Source of the DNA: an uncultured candidate division Zixibacteria bacterium | Lineage (GTDB): Bacteria; Zixibacteria; MSB-5A5; GN15; FEB-12 | Direction of reading: 5' to 3' | Length of the DNA: 11,432 bases | Assembly: GCA_913009765.1 (NCBI GenBank) | Contig: CAJVYT010000110.1 | Coordinates: forward strand, 1-11,432 | Shown here: piece by piece, positions 1-5,841 of the stretch | Layout: each line of letters starts with the position of its first letter | Position numbering within the stretch: position 1 is the stretch's first letter | The notes under the pieces: generated by a model | Databases searched by the model: none | What the model saw: the letters and a program-made list of their open reading frames with translations, nothing else | What the model was told of the DNA's origin: nothing | Position numbers and translations under genes: made by a program

Positions 1-583
1 TCCGATCTACATCCTCTTCGTGTTTGTGCTGCATGGTTTTGTCTATCATAAATAATGAGAAGTCATGTACGTAAGCTGCGGCAACAGTAAATATTCTTTC
101 ATCGTTCGAGATTTGTAAGCGGTCACACAGCAGCTCAGTATATTTTACGACATCATCAATATGTTCACCTGAATGTACGTTCTCTTCGGTCAGCATTGCT
201 TTAATTAATTTGAGATTATCTTTGATTATTACAAGTTTATTGCTGTTGTTATAATTTGTTGTAAATATTTCTTTAATGTCAGTATAGAATATAACAGAAG
301 CATCTTGATTTATTTTTTTAAATCGAACTACTAACGACTGATAGAGTGAACTTTTGTCAGTACGAATATAAAGGGTATCGATAGTGCGTGTTTCAAGAAG
401 CTGTTCAACTTCATGTTCTGTTTCAAATATATATATATCAAAACCAATATCTGAAACAGTTTCCCAAAAGGAGTAATCAAATTGTTTATCCGGTGCAAGA
501 ACAATTATACCCGGGTCTTGTTTATTATCAATAGACCCATTTGAGATAATATTTTGGTATTCTATTATATTTTTTTCTGTCAT
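1..583 (-). CDS. Receiver-like plus HD-domain signalling protein, 3' end beyond the window
   Basis: This reading frame starts at ATG 583-581 and stays open for 194 codons to the left edge, so the C-terminus is missing. Residues about 25-125 have the alternating hydrophobic strands and helices of a response-regulator receiver (GIIVLAP near 25-31, SVIFYTD near 96-102, KLVIIKD near 116-122), but I see no clear phospho-acceptor aspartate cluster. From about residue 137 the pattern matches the start of an HD/HD-GYP domain: H141 in HIDDVVKYTELL, then H173-D174 in AAAYVHDFS, 32 residues later, as in that family. HD-GYP proteins are c-di-GMP phosphodiesterases. Here the usual HDIGK is HDFSL, so the Gly-Lys is lost and the domain may be inactive or have another role; the GYP part lies outside the window. 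No good ribosome-binding site precedes the ATG. The gene is divergent from the tandem PilZ gene, which fits a c-di-GMP-linked locus. The fold assignment is fairly sure; the activity is not. Confidence 0.75.
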   Translation of the reverse strand, partial: MTEKNIIEYQNIISNGSIDNKQDPGIIVLAPDKQFDYSFWETVSDIGFDIYIFETEHEVEQLLETRTIDTLYIRTDKSSLYQSLVVRFKKINQDASVIFYTDIKEIFTTNYNNSNKLVIIKDNLKLIKAMLTEENVHSGEHIDDVVKYTELLCDRLQISNDERIFTVAAAYVHDFSLFMIDKTMQHKHEEDVDR

Positions 584-707
584 TTCATAATCAAATTATA
601 GTGCATTAATTTTGAGAACCCAGTTTTGTTAATTAAATCGGTAAAAAAGTCAATTTAACGACTATATTTTTTGAAATTGTAGATAAAAATAATAAAAGTA
701 GAAATAT

Positions 708-755
708 TGTTAAGCAAAAATTATAATTCTTAACATGACAGCAACGAGAGCTGTC
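708..755. other. Two adjacent small inverted repeats in the divergent intergenic region
   Basis: The gap between the HD gene and the PilZ gene (584-871) holds no gene. It contains TGTTAAG (708-714) facing CTTAACA (729-735), followed at once by GACAGC (737-742) facing GCTGTC (750-755) with a 7-base loop. They could be operator sites or the leader of the leftward or rightward transcript. Neither is followed by a T-run, so they are not obvious terminators. I looked for the conserved parts of a c-di-GMP (GEMM) riboswitch here and did not find them. Confidence 0.4.
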
Positions 756-792
756 CTGTAATCTATTGTGTCGTCTCATGTTAGGCGAATAT

Positions 793-821
793 TTGTTTTT
801 GGTTGTATATAACCGTATAAT
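793..821 (+). promoter_or_regulatory. Candidate sigma-70-type promoter for the PilZ gene
   Basis: TTGTTT at 793-798 is separated by exactly 17 bases from a perfect TATAAT at 816-821, about 50 bases before the ATG at 872. The -10 box is ideal; the -35 box matches the consensus at only three positions. No transcript data are available. Confidence 0.5.
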
Positions 822-871
822 AAGGTCGATAATAAAAGTACAATAATTCTATTCTGAATAAAAGGAAGTAA

Positions 872-1618
872 ATGGAAAAGCGGTCAGATATACGTTATAA
901 TCTAAATAGCTGTATTGTTGTATTAGATAGGAAAACCAATAAACCGATTGGAAATTTAGCCAATTTATCTAAACAAGGTGCTATGTTTTTAACTGCGGAA
1001 GCGGTGAAAGTTTCAAGCAAATTTTCTTGTAAAATAGAATTGGAAAAACCGATTATGGATTATGATGAGATTTGGTTTGATGCAACTTGTTTTTGGTGTC
1101 GAAAAAATATCAAGAACAATTTATGGGAGTCCGGTTATCAATTACAAGTTTCCGGTATAGATATAGAACTTATATCATATTTAAGTCTTAGTTATGTTTT
1201 AGATAGCTTGGAATCTCCCGGTATTGAGGAACCAAAAACAGTTCAATTAGAAAGTCGTCGTATAAACACACGATATGAACCAAAGAATATTTTCCCGGTA
1301 TTTGCAAAACAAAAATCTATACAAGTGGGTGAAATTGTTGATATTTCTCAAGGAGGGATTATGATGACAACTAATTCATCTCATGAAAAAGGGTCGATTG
1401 TTGAGTATCGAGCTAAATTACCTAAACGTATATTTCAAAGAGATTATCTGATATTTAAAGCAGAGTGTCGCTGGACACGAAAAGATGAACATTCGGGAAA
1501 ATATACTATCGGATTGAAGTTTATAAATCTCTCTCAGCAGGATTCTGTAATTATTTTACATCTTATAATTCATTATCTGAATGAATGCTCATCTACCAAA
1601 CGATTAAAAGTTATCTGA
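872..1618 (+). CDS. Tandem PilZ-domain protein (probable c-di-GMP receptor)
   Basis: This 248-residue soluble protein has no signal peptide or membrane segment and contains two PilZ domains in a row. Domain 1 (about 1-112) has R4-x3-R8 and N31-x-S-x-x-G36. Domain 2 (about 127-240) has R130-x3-R134 and D157-x-S-x-x-G162. These are the two signatures that wrap around c-di-GMP in the PilZ family, so both domains look able to bind. Each is followed by the expected beta-barrel strands ending in a W...YxIG/Lx(F/V)-type motif (WESGYQL near 85-91; KYTIGLKF near 210-217). No output domain is attached, so it probably acts by binding a partner, perhaps in motility or surface-polymer control; that target is unknown. 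The start ATG has AAAGGAAG just upstream (861-868). The gene is divergent from an HD-domain gene and lies 75 bases before rubrerythrin, which has its own promoter and is probably not functionally linked. Confidence 0.85.
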   Translation: MEKRSDIRYNLNSCIVVLDRKTNKPIGNLANLSKQGAMFLTAEAVKVSSKFSCKIELEKPIMDYDEIWFDATCFWCRKNIKNNLWESGYQLQVSGIDIELISYLSLSYVLDSLESPGIEEPKTVQLESRRINTRYEPKNIFPVFAKQKSIQVGEIVDISQGGIMMTTNSSHEKGSIVEYRAKLPKRIFQRDYLIFKAECRWTRKDEHSGKYTIGLKFINLSQQDSVIILHLIIHYLNECSSTKRLKVI

Positions 1619-1633
1619 TTAGTATCTCAAAGA

Positions 1634-1662
1634 TTGACAAGAACATATATAATTTGTATGCT
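1634..1662 (+). promoter_or_regulatory. Sigma-70-type promoter for rubrerythrin
   Basis: A perfect TTGACA at 1634-1639 is followed after 17 bases by TATGCT at 1657-1662, about 32 bases before the rubrerythrin ATG. This suggests rubrerythrin is transcribed on its own, even though it follows the PilZ gene closely. I see no obvious palindrome for a peroxide regulator. Confidence 0.6.
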
Positions 1663-1693
1663 TTTATATAAATTTTAATCTTTGGAGAAAAAA

Positions 1694-2272
1694 ATGAAAA
1701 AAAGTATTAAAGGTACCCAAACAGAAAAGAACTTACTTGCTGCATTTGCAGGTGAATCTCAAGCAAGAAACAGATATACTTATTATGCCTCTGTTGCCAA
1801 AAAAGAAGGGCTGGTTCAGATATCTAATATATTTACAGAAACCGCTAACCATGAGAAAGAACATGCAAAACGGTTTTTCAAATTCCTTGAGGGGGGTGAT
1901 TTGCAGATTACCGCATCATATCCTGCCGGAAAAATTAACACAACACTTGAAAATTTAAGAGCTGCTGCTGCCGGTGAAGAACATGAATGGACTGAGTTGT
2001 ATCCTGAGTTTGCAAAAGTCGCCAAAGAAGAAGGCTTTGATAAAATTGCTTTGGCATTTGAAATGATTTCAATCTCTGAAAAACAGCATGGCAAACGATA
2101 CAAAGAACTCGCCGATAATCTTGAAGCAGGGAAAGTATTTAAAAGAAACGGCAAGGTTGTATGGCGTTGTCTAAATTGCGGATTTTTACATGAAGCAGAA
2201 GAAGCTCCGAAAGTATGTCTTGCATGCTTACATCCTCAGGCACATTTTGAGTTATTAGGTGAAAACTGGTAG
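1694..2272 (+). CDS. rbr: Rubrerythrin (diiron/rubredoxin-like peroxide-reducing protein)
   Basis: This 192-residue cytoplasmic protein covers the whole classical rubrerythrin. The N-terminal four-helix diiron domain (about 5-140) carries the expected ligands: E21 in GES, E54xxH57, E95/E98 in GEEHEW, and E129xxH132. The C-terminal rubredoxin-like domain has C159-x-x-C162 and C175-x-x-C178 for a mononuclear Fe(Cys)4 site. The second knuckle reads CLAC rather than the usual CPAC, a small substitution next to the iron ligands. Rubrerythrins reduce hydrogen peroxide in anaerobes and microaerophiles, taking electrons from rubredoxin or a reductase. The frame is open upstream to a TTG at 1682, but I chose ATG 1694 because GGAG at 1684-1687 sits at proper spacing for it. 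The gene has its own promoter and ends before a shared hairpin at 2304. Confidence 0.95.
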   Translation: MKKSIKGTQTEKNLLAAFAGESQARNRYTYYASVAKKEGLVQISNIFTETANHEKEHAKRFFKFLEGGDLQITASYPAGKINTTLENLRAAAAGEEHEWTELYPEFAKVAKEEGFDKIALAFEMISISEKQHGKRYKELADNLEAGKVFKRNGKVVWRCLNCGFLHEAEEAPKVCLACLHPQAHFELLGENW

Positions 2273-2303
2273 TCTATCAATTGGTTTTCAAAAAAATCAT
2301 AAT

Positions 2304-2340
2304 TATAAAGAGACAGAGTAACTATTTTTGTCTCTTTATA
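2304..2340. terminator. Hairpin between convergent genes, likely bidirectional terminator
   Basis: TATAAAGAGACA (2304-2315) pairs perfectly with TGTCTCTTTATA (2329-2340) over 12 bases with a 13-base loop. It sits between the rubrerythrin stop (2272) and the stop of the leftward OmpA-type gene (2384). Read leftward it is followed by a run of seven T (complement of 2291-2297) after a short gap; read rightward the downstream tract is only moderately T-rich. Confidence 0.7.
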
Positions 2341-2383
2341 TTAAATTTTCATGTTTGGTCAGTTTTATATAAATAAATCAAAT

Positions 2384-3193
2384 TTACTGCATTAAAATTA
2401 TATCAATACGACGGTTTTTAGCTCGTCCTTCTTCGGTTTGGTTTGAGGCAATCGGATGATCGGCTCCGTATCCCACAGATGATATTTTAGAAGCCGAAAT
2501 CAACAAGCTCTGACGTAAATACTGCAACACGGCTAAGGCACGTTTTTCAGACAGTAAAACATTGCGGGATGCTTCTCCTTTATCATCAGTATGTCCTTCT
2601 ACACGAATAAATGCATCAGGAAACATTTGGATGGTTTTTTTAACTTTTTCAAGCAGTGCCATATGGCTGTCTTTTATCTCACTTTTATTGACATCAAAAG
2701 ACAAACCACTTAACCGCAGCACAATGTCATTAGCGGAATTGAAAAGAACCTCACCTTCGGATGGGTTGAGCATTTGTTTTGCTTTTTTGAATTTTTCTTC
2801 TCTTTCAACACGAGTTGCGAGTTGTCCGGTAACGGTTCCATATTCTGTTTTTAATGCTGAGAGTTGTGAATTGCTTGTTTGTACTTGTTCTGATAGAGAT
2901 ATATTTTCTGCAATCAGGGTTTTTATATGTTCGCCGATTTTGTTAGTTAGTTTAAAAGGGTCGGAATCATCAGATGATTCATTGAATTGAGATAGAAGTG
3001 TTTGTAGCTCAGTTGTTACATTTCCGGAAAGGTCTTTTATCTGCACATTTAGACGTTTATTTTCGTCTTGTAAATTTCTAATATACATTATTAATGTATC
3101 AGCAGCGGCAAGAGGTCCGTTGTCAAAGGGGAGATTTTCTAAATCAATTTCTTTGCCGACACGATTCATTTGAATTTCATATCCCAGCATCAA
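2384..3193 (-). CDS. OmpA-type peptidoglycan-binding C-terminal part of a frameshifted envelope protein
   Basis: From the first available start (TTG 3193 or ATG 3190) this frame gives 269 residues. A helical, coiled-coil-like stretch (about 30-140) leads into an OmpA-like domain (about 158-269). That domain has LSFDVNKSEI, the GHTDDKGE loop (200-207), N-x-x-LSEKRA (211-219, with R218 in the usual peptidoglycan-contact position) and GRAKNRRIDI (256-265). Such domains hold outer-membrane or periplasmic proteins to peptidoglycan. The frame has no signal peptide of its own. It stays open without a start codon back to about 3428, and that upstream part is plainly protein-like (residues such as DRYNRKDAVIEAKRAEYEA). 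I read this as the 3' half of one gene whose 5' half is at 3340-3936, in the frame one base away. The true product would be about 517 residues. Confidence 0.8.
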   Translation of the reverse strand: MMLGYEIQMNRVGKEIDLENLPFDNGPLAAADTLIMYIRNLQDENKRLNVQIKDLSGNVTTELQTLLSQFNESSDDSDPFKLTNKIGEHIKTLIAENISLSEQVQTSNSQLSALKTEYGTVTGQLATRVEREEKFKKAKQMLNPSEGEVLFNSANDIVLRLSGLSFDVNKSEIKDSHMALLEKVKKTIQMFPDAFIRVEGHTDDKGEASRNVLLSEKRALAVLQYLRQSLLISASKISSVGYGADHPIASNQTEEGRAKNRRIDIILMQ

Positions 3194-3339
3194 TTTTTCC
3201 CATGCCTGATCATTTCTATTTAATGCTCTTACCGATAAAGCAATATTGGATGCGTGACGTGCTTCATATTCAGCCCGCTTTGCTTCTATAACAGCATCTT
3301 TTCTATTGTACCTGTCTTTGCTGATTATCGTATTTGCTT

Positions 3340-3936
3340 TTAGGCGGGCAGTTTTGCTTTGTCCAAAGTGGAGAGAGCAAACTTGCCGGCATCGTCGGCT
3401 AATGCTTTTTCGATAAGACGATCTGCTTTACCTAAAACATCTATTCGAATAGCTTCCATTTCGGCAGTTAAATAAAGAGGAGTAGCTTTTTGGGCTTCTT
3501 TAAGAGCCTTCTTTACATTGCCAGATTCTACCTTTTCTGCAGCTTTGATAAACTGAATTTCAGCTCTATTATAAAGCTCGGGGACAAGTGTCGGTGCTTT
3601 GGCACTATTTGCTTTTTGGCGTGCTTCCAGATATTCCTGTAAAGAAAGCTTAGCAACTCCGGTTGCCCGTATAGCATTTTCTGTATATTCTCTTGCTATA
3701 GAAACAGCTTTATCAATGTTTTTTTGTTTCTTATTCTGTTGAACTTCCTTGTTTGCTTTTTCAAAAGCATTTACAGCTTTCCCCCAGGTTTTGGGGGCAA
3801 AGACAGGTGTTTCTAAAATTTTTGCTGAGTCCATAACTACGACCAACTCATCAAATGCTGATTTATCAATAGCCGAAATGATTGAAGCTGTAAATAAACT
3901 GAAGCAGAGTATGAGTAATAGTGTTAGTTTTTTCAT
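3340..3936 (-). CDS. DUF4398-like helical-repeat N-terminal part of the same frameshifted envelope protein
   Basis: This 198-residue frame begins with a signal peptide (MKKLTLLLIL core, likely cut after ISA at residue 22), so the product is exported. It continues with helical repeats of about 55 residues that start with an AP or AG element and contain KA..AF..A patterns: about 48-100, 114-175, and a third beginning near 183 that is broken off by the stop at 3340-3342. The third repeat carries on in the other frame, which points to a frameshift rather than two genes. DUF4398-like modules joined to OmpA domains are known in Gram-negative envelope proteins; their exact job is unclear. I chose ATG 3936 over the upstream ATG 3963 because AAAGGA (near 3944-3949) is well spaced from it and the signal peptide then starts at residue 1. 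Confidence 0.75.
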   Translation of the reverse strand: MKKLTLLLILCFSLFTASIISAIDKSAFDELVVVMDSAKILETPVFAPKTWGKAVNAFEKANKEVQQNKKQKNIDKAVSIAREYTENAIRATGVAKLSLQEYLEARQKANSAKAPTLVPELYNRAEIQFIKAAEKVESGNVKKALKEAQKATPLYLTAEMEAIRIDVLGKADRLIEKALADDAGKFALSTLDKAKLPA

Positions 3937-3964
3937 AATATATCCTTTGTTAGCTTTTGTCATT

Positions 3965-3982
3965 TGATGTTAATCAACATCA
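3965..3982. promoter_or_regulatory. Palindrome upstream of the OmpA-type gene, candidate operator
   Basis: TGATGTT (3965-3971) faces AACATCA (3976-3982) around AATC. It lies about 30 bases upstream of the ATG at 3936 and just downstream, in the leftward direction, of an AT-rich stretch with possible -10 boxes near 3983-3997. It could be a regulator site or a leader hairpin; no regulator can be named. Confidence 0.35.
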
Positions 3983-4159
3983 TAATTTATATAGTATCGG
4001 GCAAGATAAAAAATCAATTACAGTAGAGATGTTTTTAAATGATAGCTATATACAAAAATCATTCTTTCCAACTGAGGATTCAGTCTTTCAACTTATTTGC
4101 TGTAACTCTAATAATCAGATTGGGTTACAGCACAATGGGTTTGTTTCAGCCAAATTTAT

Positions 4160-4177
4160 AAGTTTTTCAACAAGTCC
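4160..4177 (-). repeat. Solitary IS-end-like motif
   Basis: The reverse complement, GGACTTGTTGAAAAACTT, matches the first 15 bases of the IS end at 11203 at 14 positions and then diverges. No partner end or transposase fragment is visible near it, so it may be a relic or a chance match. Confidence 0.35.
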
Positions 4178-4353
4178 ATTAAGTGTATGGCAGTCATTTA
4201 AAAAATCGACAATACTTAAAACAATTCACAATTTTATTTAATAAAACATTTCGTATTGGACAGGGAGTAGAACTAAATTACATCGGTTTTTTCATCTGTG
4301 TCGGGTCATATTTATTAGTGACGAATGAGACCCGACATAAGGAAATCAATTGA

Positions 4354-4394
4354 CTGTCAGTTTACAACCCGCTATATTCATAACGAACTGACAG
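4354..4394. repeat. Hairpin repeat, copy 1
   Basis: CTGTCAGTT (4354-4362) and AACTGACAG (4386-4394) form a perfect 9-base inverted repeat. The left arm and its flank (GAAATCAATTGACTGTCAGTTTACAA from about 4342) closely resemble the hairpin at 8301-8343, so this seems to be a dispersed hairpin family. A second inverted repeat (4299-4337) lies directly upstream of this copy. Confidence 0.5.
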
Positions 4395-4490
4395 CTCAAA
4401 TGAAAAGAGCAGATGTTGTTGTAAAATGTCTTTCAAGTTGTTTCGCTCTGGGCGAAGACAAAAGGATTGGAAGGGACTTGAAAAAATTGA

Positions 4491-4507
4491 GGTTTATTAA
4501 CAAGACC
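4491..4507 (-). repeat. Degenerate IS-end-like motif
   Basis: GGTTTATTAACAAGACC agrees at 14 of 17 positions with the right end of the small element at 8242-8258 and, like it, is preceded by GA. It is probably a decayed terminal repeat of the same family. Confidence 0.35.
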
Positions 4508-4604
4508 AAGCAGTTGGGAAACCCGAGCATTCATACTTTATATTGAGGTAATTGAAGGTGTTTGCTCTCTTCTTAATATTGGGAGAATATTAATTAAAAT
4601 AATT

Positions 4605-4672
4605 ATATAAAGTGTATGCAGTAGAAAGTGTGGATTGTATTTCTGCTAATAATTTCATAGTACACTTTATAT
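4605..4672. promoter_or_regulatory. Long palindrome reaching into the start codon of the PAS-LuxR gene
   Basis: ATATAAAGTGTA (4605-4616) is a perfect 12-base inverted repeat of TACACTTTATAT (4661-4672). Nested inside, GCAG..GAAA (4618-4627) can pair with TTTCTGC (4640-4646) with a bulge. The right arm covers the first two bases of the ATG at 4671. If transcribed, the hairpin would bury that start; as DNA it could be an operator. A 21-base palindrome (TTAATATT GGGAG AATATTAA) lies at 4573-4593 just upstream. Confidence 0.5.
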
Positions 4673-5603
4673 GGAAGGCGGAATTATTTTGAAGGAAAAA
4701 GATAAAAAACTAAAACTTATTAATTCTTTAGATGAAACTGTAAGATTAGATAATATCATTAATAATAAAACTGATTTATACGCTTTATTAGACTTTGCTA
4801 TCGAGGGTAAATTTATAATAGACTTAGAGGGAAAATGTCATTATGTAAATAAAGCGTGTCTTGAAATACTAAAATATTCGCATGAAGAAGATTTACTTGG
4901 TAAGGATATTCATGTTATCATTCACCATTCAAAAGAGGATGGTAATAATATTCATATAAAAGACTGCTCTATTTGTAAAGTTATCCTAAATGGGGAAAGA
5001 ATTTATTTAGGGAATGATCAGATGTTGAAAGCAGATGGCTGCTGTTTTCCTGTTGAATGTTGGTCCTCTCCGATAAAGCAGGATGGGATGTTAGTCGGTG
5101 CTGTGGTATCTATTTTTGATATAACAGCAAGAAAACAAATGGAAAGAGCATTGGACGAAGCATATAATAAGTTGTCTGTAAAACGACATGCATTAGAAGA
5201 ATCCAATATTGCCCTAAAAACAATTTTAGAGAGAATAGAAACTGAAAAAAAAGAAAACATACTTCATGTTCAATCAAATATTAATCGAATAATTATGCCG
5301 ATTTTGAAAAAAGTTGAAAAGATATCTAATAAAGAACAGTCAGAATATTTAACATTATTAAGAGAAAATATCCTCGAAATAACTTCTCCATTTATAGGGA
5401 AACTTGAAAACCAATACGCTCAGCTTTCTCCACGAGAGATTGAGATATGTAAATTTGTAAAAGATGGGATGTCTTCAAAAGAAATTGCAATGCATCTGAA
5501 TATCTCTCAAGAAACAGTTCGAAATCAGCGAAAAAATGTTAGAAAAAAACTCAATATTGACAATAAAAAAATCAACTTAGCGTCATTTCTCAAAACTATA
5601 TAA
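4671..5603 (+). CDS. PAS-domain transcription regulator with LuxR-type helix-turn-helix
   Basis: This soluble 310-residue protein has a PAS sensor domain (about 35-155, ending in the typical DITARKQME), a helical linker (about 156-245) and a C-terminal LuxR/GerE DNA-binding domain (252-296, LSPREIEICKFVKDG...SKEIAMHLNIS..TVRNQRKNVRKKL). It has no receiver or kinase domain, so it is probably a one-component regulator or takes its signal through PAS. The PAS region is cysteine-rich (C56, C63, C99, C102, C124, C125, C130), which would suit a redox or metal input, but that is inference. The start is uncertain: ATG 4671 has no ribosome-binding site and lies in a palindrome arm, whereas the in-frame TTG at 4689 follows a purine-rich GGAAGGCGGA at good spacing. 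The gene stands alone, with a terminator after it; its targets are unknown, and the downstream chemoreceptor is only a guess. Confidence 0.85.
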   Translation: MEGGIILKEKDKKLKLINSLDETVRLDNIINNKTDLYALLDFAIEGKFIIDLEGKCHYVNKACLEILKYSHEEDLLGKDIHVIIHHSKEDGNNIHIKDCSICKVILNGERIYLGNDQMLKADGCCFPVECWSSPIKQDGMLVGAVVSIFDITARKQMERALDEAYNKLSVKRHALEESNIALKTILERIETEKKENILHVQSNINRIIMPILKKVEKISNKEQSEYLTLLRENILEITSPFIGKLENQYAQLSPREIEICKFVKDGMSSKEIAMHLNISQETVRNQRKNVRKKLNIDNKKINLASFLKTI

Positions 5604-5688
5604 TCTTTCTGAAAATATCTTCCCATATCCTTAATAATATTTAGAATATTGAAAAATATGTTATTAAATAGAGATTGCTCTATTATGT

Positions 5689-5725
5689 AAGGGCTATGAT
5701 TGATAGCCCTTGTGTGACCCTTTTT
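5689..5725 (+). terminator. Intrinsic terminator after the PAS-LuxR gene
   Basis: AAGGGCTAT (5689-5697) pairs perfectly with ATAGCCCTT (5703-5711) around a 5-base loop, and a run of five T follows at 5721-5725. The T-run is nine bases from the stem, farther than ideal. It separates the regulator from the chemoreceptor. Confidence 0.55.
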
Positions 5726-5841
5726 AGGCTCTGTAGGATTACCTGAAAATAGTCGAGAAAGTCTATGAAAGATAAAGTTATTGTAAAAAGCAATATTTGT
5801 CATAAAGTAGATGTATTAAATCAAATAAAGGGGAACAAGTC

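Larger units (their letters stand above)
3983..4604. other. Gene-free region rich in inverted repeats
   Basis: I see no credible gene here: the short open frames lack ribosome-binding sites and recognisable domains. It holds several separate inverted repeats: TGCTGTAAC/GTTACAGCA (4098-4106, 4124-4132), TGTCGGGTC/GACCCGACA (4299-4307, 4329-4337), CTGTCAGTT/AACTGACAG (4354-4362, 4386-4394) and TTAATATT/AATATTAA (4573-4580, 4586-4593). Two stretches (4160-4177 and 4491-4507) resemble the end of the insertion sequence at 11203. A related pair, AAGTGTATGGCAGT (4181-4194) and AAGTGTATGCAGT (4610-4622), also occurs. It looks like decayed mobile or repeat DNA plus the promoter regions of the flanking genes. 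Confidence 0.5.

Noticed and set aside
584..871. c-di-GMP (GEMM) riboswitch upstream of the PilZ gene
   Set aside because: The conserved GEMM core sequences and paired helices were not found; only two short unrelated hairpins are present.
1816..2154. Leftward open frame inside rubrerythrin, and similar frames inside the chemoreceptor and pgk
   Set aside because: They are antisense shadows of well-supported genes, with no ribosome-binding sites or family features.
3340..3428. Programmed -1 ribosomal frameshift joining the two halves of the DUF4398/OmpA gene
   Set aside because: No X-XXY-YYZ slippery heptamer in the right phase is visible, and this gene type is not known to need frameshifting. 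Mutation or assembly error is simpler.
3957..4241. Rightward 94-codon open frame starting at TTG
   Set aside because: It has no ribosome-binding site or recognisable domain, overlaps the 5' region of the leftward OmpA-type gene, and contains a strong inverted repeat and an IS-end-like motif.
4325..4546. Rightward 73-codon open frame
   Set aside because: It is made largely of hairpin arms and an IS-end-like motif, has no Shine-Dalgarno site, and matches no family I know.
5770..5841. Sigma-28 flagellar-type promoter for the chemoreceptor
   Set aside because: A TAAAGTTA-like box exists, but the second box is a poor match and the spacing is wrong.
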